Shown piece after piece: positions 8,429-16,980 of a DNA stretch of 42,348 nt. A model generated the notes under the pieces. The model was not told where the DNA came from. It saw only the letters and a list, made by a program, of their open reading frames with translations, and did not search any database. Origin of the DNA: Liminaster sp045576355 (GTDB taxonomy: Bacteria > Bacteroidota > Bacteroidia > Bacteroidales > UBA3663); the NCBI GenBank assembly GCA_045576355.1, contig JAZNGG010000054.1, positions 1 through 42,348 on the forward strand, written 5' to 3'. Positions within the stretch are counted from its first letter, which is position 1; each line of letters opens with the position of its first letter. The position numbers and the translations under genes are program-made.

Positions 8429-8471
8429 TATGTTTTTTTCTTTTGATTTCTTCTATTTTATATCTCTAAAG

Positions 8472-9497
8472 CTAATCTATCTTTTTTACGGATTTTAGTG
8501 TGGATAACATGCCACACGCTGCGAATATGTCCTCACCACGGCTGGCTCGGATGGTGGCTGTAATGCCATGAGCATTGAGTATGTCTCGAAATCGGGTCAT
8601 GCTCGCCTCGTCAGAAGTGTGCAGATCGACATCGGGAATGGCATGGAAGCGTATTAGATTGACTTTGCAAGGGATCTCTTTAAGGAGTCGAACTAACTGA
8701 CGGGCATGACGCGGAGTATCGTTGAGACCATCGAATATGATGTATTCGAATGTCAAGTGGCGCTGATGAGCGAAGTCATGCTGCTTGACGAGGTCGAGTA
8801 TGTCATACATCCGCCAGGCTTTTTCTGCCGGCATCAGTCTGATGCGTTCCTCCGGATAAGGAGTGTGGAGGCTGATGGCAAGATGACATTGGTTCTCTTT
8901 GAGAAATCGAGGGAGGGTGGCGAGATCTCCGATGGTGGAAACGGTGACGCGTCGGGGAGACCATGCCATACCCCAGTCGGAGGTAATTATTTTGAGGGCA
9001 GGGAAGAGCGCATCGGGATTGTCCAATGGTTCGCCCATTCCCATAAAGACGATGTTAGTCAGACTGAGACTCTCCGGGATGGCAAAGATCTGATTGAGGA
9101 TCTCGTTGGTCGTCAAGTTGCCATTAAATCCCTGCTTGCCGGTCATGCAGAAGTAGCAATTCATCTTGCAACCCATCTGTGAGGAGACGCAAAGTGTAGC
9201 CCGCTCTCCATCCGGGATATATACTGCTTCGACTAATTTTTCGGTTGAGGTGCGAAATAGATATTTGATCGTTCCATCTTGTGATACAGCTGCCTCTGCC
9301 GGGTCGGAGACTCCGACGGTGTAGTGTCGGGAGAGGAGCTCGCGATGCGTTTTGGAAATGTTACTCATGGCATCAATCTCCCTGACTCTTTTCTGATAGA
9401 TCCATTGGGCGATTTGTTTGGCTGTAAATCGGGGCATTGATAGTGAGGTAACGATCTCTTGCAGTTGGGAGAGGGTTTTGCCTAATAGGGGTTCCAT
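8472..9497 (-). CDS. rlmN: Dual-specificity 23S rRNA/tRNA adenine-C2 methyltransferase RlmN
   Basis: A 341-residue radical-SAM enzyme that methylates C2 of A2503 in 23S rRNA and of A37 in some tRNAs. The iron-sulfur cluster motif is CKMNCYFC (Cys110, Cys114, Cys117). GEPLDNPD is the SAM-side motif. The C-terminal methyl-carrying cysteine is Cys328 in FAACGML; the partner cysteines needed for the ping-pong mechanism are therefore present. The N-terminal substrate-binding helical domain is complete and length is normal. The tract GGTTGAGGGGTTGAATGG directly upstream of the start is a short relative of the repeat before the FAH-family gene. It lies downstream of the ppiD-type gene on the same strand but is separated from it by a terminator. 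Confidence 0.95.
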   Translation of the reverse strand: MEPLLGKTLSQLQEIVTSLSMPRFTAKQIAQWIYQKRVREIDAMSNISKTHRELLSRHYTVGVSDPAEAAVSQDGTIKYLFRTSTEKLVEAVYIPDGERATLCVSSQMGCKMNCYFCMTGKQGFNGNLTTNEILNQIFAIPESLSLTNIVFMGMGEPLDNPDALFPALKIITSDWGMAWSPRRVTVSTIGDLATLPRFLKENQCHLAISLHTPYPEERIRLMPAEKAWRMYDILDLVKQHDFAHQRHLTFEYIIFDGLNDTPRHARQLVRLLKEIPCKVNLIRFHAIPDVDLHTSDEASMTRFRDILNAHGITATIRASRGEDIFAACGMLSTLKSVKKID

Positions 9498-9498
9498 G

Positions 9499-9530
9499 TT
9501 TTGGTTGAGGGGTTGAATGGTTGAAAGGTT
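9499..9530. repeat. Short GGTTGAGG/GGTTGAAT repeat before rlmN
   Basis: Four consecutive 7-9 bp units of the GGTTGA type lie immediately upstream of the rlmN ATG on the minus strand. They belong to the same family as 2893-2993. Confidence 0.65.
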
Positions 9531-9823
9531 GTACGATGGCTTGGTTAAGTGTTGCTTCTTTTTATGAGGTTTTATGGGAAGAAGAGGGATTTAAATGCTT
9601 AAAATTCTTATACATAAATCTTTTAACACTTAAACTTCTCGATCTATAAACCTAACTATCCGTAAACTAAAGAGGCTGCATCAAAATTTACATTTTGACA
9701 CAGCCTCTCTTGTCTCTTTAGACTGTTGCCGCTGCATCAGGGCATAAGTCTATAATGTTTGTTTGTTTCTTTCTTTATATTATTATAGGTATGAGGAATC
9801 TCTTATAGAGATATCGTATGATA
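9531..9823. other. Intergenic region between rlmN and the PpiD-type gene
   Basis: It holds the terminator at 9671-9708 and a small dyad ATCTC-ttat-AGAGAT near 9799-9813 close to the stop of the upstream gene. No coding frame and no consensus promoter for rlmN were recognised. Confidence 0.5.
9671..9708 (-). terminator. Terminator of the lptC - gldE-like - ppiD-type transcript
   Basis: AGAGGCTG (9671-9678) pairs with CAGCCTCT (9701-9708), and the inner TCAAAAT/ATTTTGA extends the stem. On the minus strand it is followed by TTTAGTTT, placing it about 115 bp after the PpiD-type stop. Confidence 0.7.
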
Positions 9824-11923
9824 TCAATAGAAAGAGATGCGGTTGTCCTCGATCTCTGCATATTTCTGAAGCAGAGACATCACGTTGGTAGCCTGGATGT
9901 AAGCAGGAGTATTGGCAGCCTGAGTGAGAGCCTCCTCCTGGTTATACTCAAGGTTCTTGTCGTGCTTCTCGATGAGAGAGAAGACTACCGTAGAACGGTT
10001 GCCTGCGATTGGACCTACCACTTTACCTGCTTCAGCATTGAGCGCTGCTCCGATAATCTTAGGCTCATTGCCCAAACCGGAAATGCTGGCAAGGTTGAAG
10101 TTGACAAAGCGTGCAGTGTCGATAGATGCGCCACCCATAGCTTCAGCATAGCCTGCGAGGGTCTTGTCGCTCACGTTTGCGAGATCGGAAACGATCTTAT
10201 TGTTCTTAGCTTCAGTGAGGAGTGTGCGCTCGATGTTAGACTTCACGTTTTTGTTTTTCGGAGTGACATAGCCATCTTCCACCTTCTCTGTGATGAAGAC
10301 TACGAGAAGGTTGTCTCCGCACTCGAAGATCTCTGATGTCTCACCAACTTCGTTTTGGAACGCGAAGCGTACTGCATTACGAGCGTCAGTAACATATCCT
10401 ACATTGTAGCTATTACTGTTGAGTGTAGCAGGAAGTACGGTGTAACCGGCATTGCTTGCGCTGTCCTTAACAGCTTGAAGTGTCTTGTTTTGCAAGAGGA
10501 AGTTGTTGAGTTTGCCATATTCCTCACGGCGAGTCAAGCTGGAGGGTGTTACATCGCTGGCATAGATAGCTACCTTAGCCAACTCTACCGGGCGAGTCTT
10601 TTCAGTCACTTTAACGATGAAGTGAAGGTTGTTGAACTCTGTGCGAACTACTTTGTTGAGCTGTGCATTGAGAATGACATTACGCACTTCGTTGCCGAAG
10701 TTTTGAAGGAGAGCCATATCTGTCATCCAGCCCAATTCTCCACCTTTCTCTGCGCTCTGAGGATCGATAGACGAAGTTTTGGCTACTTCTGCAAAGTTGT
10801 TTTTGTTGAGTACGTTCATGATGCTGTCAGCTTTTGTAGCGTTCTCTGCTACGATAACAGAGACTTTCAAAGAGTCTGAAGCAGTCTTTTTGTCCATGAT
10901 GCGAGCCATGAGGTAGCTGTTACCCTCTAAGATAGGCTCAGAAACATCATTGATTGCACCGGCTTCGATGAAGTCCTTGATTTCGCCATCAAAGTTGTTT
11001 ACAGCGATGAATGCATCTACATAAGGCACAGTGGAGTTGCTGTTTACGAGATCATCAATCTCTGTAGTTGTGGCAAACTCCTCTTTTTGAGCATTTAACT
11101 CCTTCTCAACAGCTGCGAAGTCTGCTGTGCTGGGACGAAGCGGAACTGCGATGTAGTTGATTGTGCGCTTAGCAGAAGTCTTATAGTCATACTTAGAAGC
11201 CTCATAATGCTTCTGGATCTCGCTGCTGCTCACTTTAACGACTGAGTCCGGCACAGAGGAAGCCAATTTTCTTACGTAAGCAAATGTGCATTCGGTGTTG
11301 TTGCCATTATAAAGATCTTTAGCCTCGAGTGAGTTGGGGGTAATTGCAGCAGAGATAAGGTTGTTATATTTGCTACGCATGCGATCCAACTTGATCTCGT
11401 TTTCGATAACAAGCCAGTTGTTTTTAGTTGCCCATGCAGGAGCGTTCTCGTAGTTGTCGCTAGTAACCAATGATGCCCAATATTTCACAATGTCAGACAT
11501 ATACTCTCCGGTAGAGGGGTTGGTAAAGATCTGACGAAGGATGGGAGATGGGTGCTCACCATAAACAAGTTCGTTAAACTCATCTGCAGTAACGATCAAG
11601 CCTGTCTCATCAGACACTTCGCTGAGGAGGATGCGAGAGACAAATTGATTATAAACGCTATTGTTGATCTGTTGAGCAGCTTCGCTGGAAGTGTTGTTTT
11701 GACCGAAAAGACTCTTCTGCAATTCGTCCATGCGGCTGCGAGCAGTTTCATAATCCTGATAAGTTACTTTTGTGCCATTGACAGTAACGACTTTGTCACG
11801 AGAGTGCTGCATGATGGCGCTACTTCCTGTAAGAAGGTCGCCTACGATAAATGCAGCCATTGCCAAACCCACGATAACCAACAAGGCTACCGAGTGGTTT
11901 CTGATTCTTTGTAATGTTGCCAT
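9824..11923 (-). CDS. Membrane-anchored peptidyl-prolyl isomerase / foldase (PpiD/SurA type)
   Basis: A 699-residue periplasmic chaperone. Residues 9-30 (HSVALLVIVGLAMAAFIVGD) form the single inner-membrane anchor. A SurA-like chaperone domain follows. A parvulin domain spans about 345-455, with the family's NFAEVAKTSSIDPQSAEKGG and GGELGWM blocks. It likely helps outer-membrane and secreted proteins fold after Sec export. The length exceeds E. coli PpiD (623), as is usual for Bacteroidetes versions. It is the third gene of the minus-strand group lptC - CorC/GldE-like - this gene, with a 181-bp gap and possibly its own promoter (TATCTTCG on the minus strand at 11985-11978, one mismatch to consensus). 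Confidence 0.9.
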   Translation of the reverse strand: MATLQRIRNHSVALLVIVGLAMAAFIVGDLLTGSSAIMQHSRDKVVTVNGTKVTYQDYETARSRMDELQKSLFGQNNTSSEAAQQINNSVYNQFVSRILLSEVSDETGLIVTADEFNELVYGEHPSPILRQIFTNPSTGEYMSDIVKYWASLVTSDNYENAPAWATKNNWLVIENEIKLDRMRSKYNNLISAAITPNSLEAKDLYNGNNTECTFAYVRKLASSVPDSVVKVSSSEIQKHYEASKYDYKTSAKRTINYIAVPLRPSTADFAAVEKELNAQKEEFATTTEIDDLVNSNSTVPYVDAFIAVNNFDGEIKDFIEAGAINDVSEPILEGNSYLMARIMDKKTASDSLKVSVIVAENATKADSIMNVLNKNNFAEVAKTSSIDPQSAEKGGELGWMTDMALLQNFGNEVRNVILNAQLNKVVRTEFNNLHFIVKVTEKTRPVELAKVAIYASDVTPSSLTRREEYGKLNNFLLQNKTLQAVKDSASNAGYTVLPATLNSNSYNVGYVTDARNAVRFAFQNEVGETSEIFECGDNLLVVFITEKVEDGYVTPKNKNVKSNIERTLLTEAKNNKIVSDLANVSDKTLAGYAEAMGGASIDTARFVNFNLASISGLGNEPKIIGAALNAEAGKVVGPIAGNRSTVVFSLIEKHDKNLEYNQEEALTQAANTPAYIQATNVMSLLQKYAEIEDNRISFY

Positions 11924-11977
11924 TTTTGTTGTTTTATTTTGATTATTTATTTATTCGGATATAGTCACAATCGGACG

Positions 11978-11985
11978 CGAAGATA
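11978..11985 (-). promoter_or_regulatory. Possible -7 element for the PpiD-type gene
   Basis: TATCTTCG on the minus strand, one mismatch from TAnnTTTG, 54 bp before the ATG at 11923. Confidence 0.35.
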
Positions 11986-12104
11986 CAAATTATTTCTTTA
12001 TATATTGTGCACCGAGTACCAAAATCTGCAATTCAAGAGCGAAAAAGCCTGATTTTTTTCATTTGTTTTCGGTATTTGGATTGATTTTTACTCAAAAAGA
12101 TGGA

Positions 12105-13373
12105 TTAAGGATTGATAGTGAGTCGTACGGTATCAATTTTTGAGGCAGATGTTTTGGTAATTTCGATGGTTATTTTATCATCGTTGATATTGATCTTGTC
12201 GCCCACATGAGGGATGGTTTGCATCTCATGTAGGATTAGTCCCGCCAGAGTCAGATATTCGTCTGTCTCGGGGAGTTCGAGTTCGAGGTCTTCGTTGATT
12301 TTGCTTATTTCAAGTCGAGCGGAGAGTTCGTACTCGTTGTCGCTGATTTTTCGCTGAATCAGGAGGTTGCGGTCATGCTCATCTTCGATGTCTCCGATGA
12401 TCTCCTCAAAGAGGTCTTCCATGGTGATTACACCGGCAGTCCCGCCAAATTCATCTACTACTGCGGCAATGCTTTTCTTTCGTTCCATCAGCATGCGTAG
12501 TACTTTGTTGGCTGCCATCGTTTCGGGGACAATCGGGATGGGGATAATCTTCTGATTCCACTGATTGGGTCTCTTAAACATTTCGGAGGAATGGATGTAG
12601 CCAACGAGGTTGTCAATGTCATCTTTATAGACCGGAATCTTGGAGTATCCGGTCTCAACAAACAGCTTGTTGAGGTCGTTGAAAGAGGTGTCTATGCTGA
12701 CGGCGGTGAGTTCTGAACGTGGGATCATGCAGTCACGGACTTTTACGTTGGAAAACTCCATGGCGTTTTGAAACATGATCAATTCTTGTTCAGTCTCCTC
12801 ATCGTTGCCGGAGTTGTGCAGCCCTTGCTGGACAAAAAAGTCCAAGTCGATTTTGGTCAGCATGGTCTTTTTGTCTTTCTGAATCTTCATGCCGAAGAGG
12901 TGCAGGATGCCGTGTGAAAGCAGGGTGGCAAATGTGGAGACCGGGTAGAGGAGGATATAGATGCCATAGAGTGGGATGGCAAAGGTCCTGAGCATCAAGT
13001 TGGGATTAAGCTTAAAAAGTGTCTTAGGTATGTACTCGCCAGTAAATAGCACTATGATTGTGGACAAAATCGTCTGAGCTAGAACGACAAAAGCCTCATT
13101 GTCCCATACATATCGACTGAGGGGCTCTTCGAGGAGTTGGGCAAAAAAGAGACCATATACGATCAGGGCGATGTTGTTGCCTACCAGCATGGTTGAGATG
13201 AAGCGCTCATGATGGTTATAGAAGAACTTGATGATGTTGGTAGTCAATCCACCTTTTTGGTTGTCCAATTCAAGACGTACCCGATTGGCGGAGAGAAATG
13301 AGATCTCCATGCCCGAGAAAAAGGCGGAAAACAGCAGAGTGATAATGATGGGTATGATGAGTGATGTAAACAT
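12105..13373 (-). CDS. CorC/HlyC-type membrane protein with CNNM and CBS domains (GldE-like)
   Basis: A 422-residue protein of the hemolysin-C/CorC family. Residues 1-190 form the CNNM (DUF21) membrane domain with hydrophobic segments near 3-25, 60-85, 95-115 and 135-160. A CBS pair lies at about 215-335 (from VRDCMIPRSELTAV to VDEFGGTAGVITMEDLFEEI). The C-terminal CorC_HlyC domain lies at about 345-420. Relatives take part in Mg2+/Co2+ efflux; in gliding Bacteroidetes the paralogue GldE is tied to the gliding/type IX machinery, but a general ion-homeostasis role is equally possible. In many Bacteroidetes it sits between lptC and a SurA/PpiD gene, as here. A 146-bp gap separates it from lptC. 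Confidence 0.9.
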   Translation of the reverse strand: MFTSLIIPIIITLLFSAFFSGMEISFLSANRVRLELDNQKGGLTTNIIKFFYNHHERFISTMLVGNNIALIVYGLFFAQLLEEPLSRYVWDNEAFVVLAQTILSTIIVLFTGEYIPKTLFKLNPNLMLRTFAIPLYGIYILLYPVSTFATLLSHGILHLFGMKIQKDKKTMLTKIDLDFFVQQGLHNSGNDEETEQELIMFQNAMEFSNVKVRDCMIPRSELTAVSIDTSFNDLNKLFVETGYSKIPVYKDDIDNLVGYIHSSEMFKRPNQWNQKIIPIPIVPETMAANKVLRMLMERKKSIAAVVDEFGGTAGVITMEDLFEEIIGDIEDEHDRNLLIQRKISDNEYELSARLEISKINEDLELELPETDEYLTLAGLILHEMQTIPHVGDKININDDKITIEITKTSASKIDTVRLTINP

Positions 13374-13519
13374 GCGTCAAATGTATCTTAGTCTTTTTTT
13401 GTGGGTTACAGAGCGTATTGCTTAGGTGATGATGCCGAGAGCGTTATATTATTCTCTTGGGGGATGCTGGTGGTGTACGTTGCAGGATGTATTATGCCTT
13501 TCCCTGCGTGGAACAGAGC

Positions 13520-14143
13520 TTATTGTTTTGGCAGCTGCTCTGCCGTCCTTGCTGATTGTGGTTGCGCCGGTGTGGGTTCTGGGCGGCTATTGGCCTCTTT
13601 TAATGGGAAGATGCCGGTGGGCTTTCTGATGGTGTAGTTAGTGAACCGATCATCAGATTCAAACCCGACTCCAATGAGGATGGCATCCGGGCGCTCGATC
13701 CGTATGGTGGAGTCTGAATAAACTTTATGGGTCCGGACGTTCCAAAACAATTCCTGAGTGTAGAAATGCTCATTGGCGGCATTGACGATGTGCACGTTTT
13801 TGATCAGATGCCATAGTTGTTTGGTCTCGTAATTATAGGCTGTGTCTGCTTGAATACTTGCAGCCGAATTAAAGGCGGAGTCAAGCTGCTCGAGAAATAT
13901 CCCTTGGGGAAAATACTGATACTCGTTGCTTTTGTCCATGCCGTAGTGTAGCCATGTGTCAGCTGAAGCTCTGTATTTGATGACTCCGGAATCGGAAATC
14001 AGCATGGAGACATCATAGGTCGCCATGGATGGGATCTCCTTCAGGCTCCCTTCTGCAGCCTTTTCGGAGGTTTCTCCCTCATCGCATGCGCTCCATAAGC
14101 AAAGCATGATCCATGTTATTATGCAGGGAATGATTTTTCTCAT
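13520..14143 (-). CDS. lptC: LPS export ABC transporter periplasmic protein LptC (lipoprotein form)
   Basis: A 207-residue protein. Residues 1-20 form a lipoprotein signal ending CLWSAC, with the modified cysteine at 20. Residues about 40-180 fit the LptC fold, with the typical VSMLISDSGVIKYRASAD start and a YPQGIFLEQ-type block. LptC accepts lipopolysaccharide from LptBFG at the inner membrane and hands it to LptA. The acylated cysteine in place of the E. coli transmembrane helix is usual in Bacteroidetes. The tail (about 183-207) is Pro/Gln-rich and probably disordered. It is the first gene of the minus-strand envelope group and diverges from thyA. Similarity is strongest in domain layout, and sequence in this family is weakly conserved. 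Confidence 0.8.
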   Translation of the reverse strand: MRKIIPCIITWIMLCLWSACDEGETSEKAAEGSLKEIPSMATYDVSMLISDSGVIKYRASADTWLHYGMDKSNEYQYFPQGIFLEQLDSAFNSAASIQADTAYNYETKQLWHLIKNVHIVNAANEHFYTQELFWNVRTHKVYSDSTIRIERPDAILIGVGFESDDRFTNYTIRKPTGIFPLKEANSRPEPTPAQPQSARTAEQLPKQ

Positions 14144-14273
14144 CAGAGTGATAAAATAATGTTGTTCTATGCTTAAAAATGAACAAAGAGTTTATTTTGT
14201 CTTGAAACGGAGAGCTTCTTAAGTGAAAAGGTCCGTTTTTGACACTATTTGTAAAAAAAACTTTTTGCGGCTG

Positions 14274-14281
14274 CAAAATTA
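14274..14281 (-). promoter_or_regulatory. -7 promoter element for lptC
   Basis: TAATTTTG on the minus strand, exact to TAnnTTTG, gives an untranslated leader of about 125 nt before the lptC ATG. It lies only about 20 bp from the thyA -7-like element, so the divergent promoters overlap. Confidence 0.5.
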
Positions 14282-14294
14282 CACATTTTTTTTG

Positions 14295-14302
14295 TTACTT
14301 TG
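14295..14302 (+). promoter_or_regulatory. -7-like element for thyA
   Basis: TTACTTTG, one mismatch to TAnnTTTG, 26 bp before the thyA ATG. Confidence 0.45.
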
Positions 14303-14328
14303 CTTCGTAAATCTAAAAGAATACCATT

Positions 14329-15123
14329 ATGAAGCAATATTTAGAGCTAATTAACCGAGTTTTGACAGAAGGTGTTCGCAAAGAGGACCGTACAGGGACC
14401 GGCACGATCAGTGTTTTTGGACATCAGATGCGTTTCGATTTGTCGGAGGGTTTCCCCTTGCTGACCACCAAAAAGTTACATCTGAAGTCGATCATCCATG
14501 AACTCCTGTGGTTTATTCAGGGTGATACCAACGTGAAATATCTTCAGGAGCATGGTGTGCGAATCTGGAATGAATGGGCAGATGAGGATGGAAATCTCGG
14601 TCCTGTCTATGGGCATCAGTGGCGTCATTGGCAAGACTATGATGGGGGAGCGATCGATCAGTTGGCTGAGGCAATTGAGACGATCAAAACCAATCCGGAT
14701 TCCCGTCGCATCATCGTCAGCGCGTGGAATGTGGCGCAGATCGATCAGATGGCTCTCCCGCCGTGTCACTCTTTTTTCCAGTTTTATGTGGCAGATGGTA
14801 AGTTGAGCCTGCAACTCTATCAGCGTTCGGCAGATATCTTTTTGGGAGTCCCCTTCAATATTGCTTCTTATGCCCTTTTGCTGATGATGGTGGCACAAGT
14901 GACCGGATTACAACCCGGAACTTTTGTACACACCTTAGGGGATGCACATATCTATACCAATCATTTAGATCAAGTGCGTGAGCAGTTGAGTCGTACTCCC
15001 TATCCATTGCCCCGGATGATCATCAATCCGGAGGTAAGTGACATCGCCGGATTTAAGTTTGAAGATTTCACATTGACCGATTATCAGGCACATCCTCATA
15101 TCAAAGGTGTGGTAGCTGTGTAA
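14329..15123 (+). CDS. thyA: Thymidylate synthase
   Basis: A 264-residue enzyme, the same length as E. coli ThyA. It converts dUMP to dTMP with methylene-tetrahydrofolate in the cytoplasm. The nucleophile is Cys146 in ALPPCHSFFQFYV. RTGTGTISVFG (21-31) and the DSRRIIVSAWN block hold the phosphate-binding arginines. QRSADIFLGVPFNIASYALL and HTLGDAHIYTNH complete the family signature. The usual neighbour folA (dihydrofolate reductase) is not next to it: the next gene is an unrelated sugar transferase. Confidence 0.97.
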   Translation: MKQYLELINRVLTEGVRKEDRTGTGTISVFGHQMRFDLSEGFPLLTTKKLHLKSIIHELLWFIQGDTNVKYLQEHGVRIWNEWADEDGNLGPVYGHQWRHWQDYDGGAIDQLAEAIETIKTNPDSRRIIVSAWNVAQIDQMALPPCHSFFQFYVADGKLSLQLYQRSADIFLGVPFNIASYALLLMMVAQVTGLQPGTFVHTLGDAHIYTNHLDQVREQLSRTPYPLPRMIINPEVSDIAGFKFEDFTLTDYQAHPHIKGVVAV

Positions 15124-15335
15124 GAAAAAGAGAATTGTTTTAACGGAAATTTTGTTTTTTCAAAGATTATTTTCATCTTTGCGGATAGAACATGGAATGA
15201 AACCTCTAAGGCGACTTTATCAGAAAGCGGATTTTGTATCCGTTTGCGGCTTGAGGTACGATAAGAGTTCAAGGAGAGATAACACTTTGATTTGAAAAGA
15301 AATTTAGGGTCAAACGGTCAGCCTAATTAGTTATT

Positions 15336-16754
15336 ATGAAGCAATTTTCACAAGTTACAGGCGCATTAAAGTTTTGCATGCACATTAGTGAGATAATGTG
15401 GATCAATGTATTGTTTTTTATAGTCTTTAATGGTTATTTCAGAGAAATTTCCTATGCTGGAGAAAGCCTTTCGCAGGTCTCTATGATGGGGTTATGGTTG
15501 GCATCTCTGCTGTCACTTTGTTATATAGTCGGCATTTGGATGCGTCCGATCTCATTCTATTATCGTTCTTCCCGTTCGGGATCGATCGTGCAGAATGTGG
15601 TCATCCTATCGTTCTATATGGCGGTGCTCTTCCTTTGCCTGGTCGGCTTCTCTGTCGGCCTTTCCATCTTTACCATCAAGAAACTTCTTCTGTTTTACTT
15701 CTTGGTTGTAGTCGTTTTGATCCTTTGGAGATACTTTGCCCGCTGGACCATCCGTTATATCCGTTGTCATGGTCGCAACATCCATCGCGTAGTCTTTGTC
15801 GGAGGAAAAGATAATATCCTCGAGTTATATCAGGAGATGAAGAATCCTTTCTACGGATATAAGGTATTAGGCTATTTTTGTGAGTCTCCGATAACGACGT
15901 TCCCGGAGGAATTGACCTATCTGGGGAATGTAAGCGCGACGATCCCTTTCTTGCAGAAGAATCATGTGCAGCAACTCTATTGTTGCCTTCCCTCGGCACA
16001 GGCTGAGGACATCCGCCCGATCATCAATCACTGCGAACGTAATTGTATCCGCTTTTTCAGTGTACCCAATGTGCGCACTTACCTCAAGCGTTCGATGCAG
16101 TTGGAGATGCTTGGTAGCGTACCGGTGCTCTACATCCGTGAGGACCCATTGATGTTGATCGAAAATCGTTTCATCAAACGTGCCTGGGACATCTTTGTTT
16201 CCGGTTTGGTGATGATCCCCTTCTGGTTGTTGATCTATCCGGTGGTCGGTCTGATCACTAAGATCACTTCCCCCGGACCGATCTTCTTCAAGCAGCAACG
16301 TAATGGCCTCAATGGCGAGGTGTTTTACTGCTATAAGTTCCGCTCGATGAAGGTAAATGCCGATGCAGATAAGATGCAGGCCACCAAAGATGATCCCCGT
16401 AAGACGAAGTTCGGTAACTTCCTGCGTAAATCCAGCATTGACGAATTACCACAGTTTATCAATGTCCTCAAGGGGGATATGTCGATCGTCGGTCCTCGTC
16501 CGCACATGGTGAAGCACACAGAGGAATATTCTGCTCTGATAGACAAATATATGGTGCGACACTGGGTGCGTCCCGGCATTACGGGATGGGCACAGGTCAA
16601 TGGCGCACGCGGTGAGACTCAAGAGCTTTGGCAGATGGAGGACCGTATCAAAAAGGATGTTTGGTATATTGAGAATTGGACATTCTTCCTCGACATTAAG
16701 ATTATGTTCCTGACGGTTTGGAATGCCGTAGCCGGTGACAAGCAAGCGTATTAA
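15336..16754 (+). CDS. Undecaprenyl-phosphate sugar phosphotransferase (WcaJ-like, capsule/exopolysaccharide initiation)
   Basis: A 472-residue polytopic enzyme that transfers a sugar-1-phosphate from a nucleotide sugar to the lipid carrier, starting a surface polysaccharide. Four hydrophobic segments lie within residues 15-135. A Rossmann-like middle region (about 145-270) follows, then a fifth membrane segment at about 288-310. The C-terminal catalytic domain contains FFKQQRNGLNGEVFYCYKFR, the SSIDELPQFINVLKGDMS region, VGPRPHM and RPGITGWAQVNG. All of these are hallmarks of the bacterial sugar transferase family. It stands without the glycosyltransferases or flippase genes expected in a capsule cluster. 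The convergent terminator at 16947-16980 ends it. Confidence 0.92.
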   Translation: MKQFSQVTGALKFCMHISEIMWINVLFFIVFNGYFREISYAGESLSQVSMMGLWLASLLSLCYIVGIWMRPISFYYRSSRSGSIVQNVVILSFYMAVLFLCLVGFSVGLSIFTIKKLLLFYFLVVVVLILWRYFARWTIRYIRCHGRNIHRVVFVGGKDNILELYQEMKNPFYGYKVLGYFCESPITTFPEELTYLGNVSATIPFLQKNHVQQLYCCLPSAQAEDIRPIINHCERNCIRFFSVPNVRTYLKRSMQLEMLGSVPVLYIREDPLMLIENRFIKRAWDIFVSGLVMIPFWLLIYPVVGLITKITSPGPIFFKQQRNGLNGEVFYCYKFRSMKVNADADKMQATKDDPRKTKFGNFLRKSSIDELPQFINVLKGDMSIVGPRPHMVKHTEEYSALIDKYMVRHWVRPGITGWAQVNGARGETQELWQMEDRIKKDVWYIENWTFFLDIKIMFLTVWNAVAGDKQAY

Positions 16755-16820
16755 GGACTTCGTCCTGCAAGGGATTGGGGGCTTCGCCGCAATGGCAAAT
16801 GGTGAAGGCTTTTGGGCTGC
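16755..16820 (+). repeat. Three short GC-rich palindromes after the sugar transferase
   Basis: GGACTTCGTCC (16755-16765), GGGGCTTCGCC (about 16779-16789) and GGGCTGCGCCC (about 16815-16825) form mini-hairpins with a 3-nt loop within 70 bp downstream of the stop. The middle one is imperfect. Confidence 0.45.
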
Positions 16821-16946
16821 GCCCTGCTATGGTTGATGGCGATAGCTTTTGGCTTCTATGTACTCTGCTCTCTTTCCTCTTGTCAGAGGCTGCCCCTTTC
16901 TTCACGCGAAGTCCACGATCCACAGGAGTAACTAACCCAATTATAG

Positions 16947-16980
16947 TAAGAGTGTGGGGGCATTTGCCCCCACACTCTTA
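16947..16980. terminator. Bidirectional terminator between convergent genes
   Basis: TAAGAGTGTGGGGGCA (16947-16962) pairs perfectly with 16965-16980. The hairpin includes the stop codon of the OmpA-type gene (minus strand) and closes the plus-strand transferase transcript. Confidence 0.85.
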
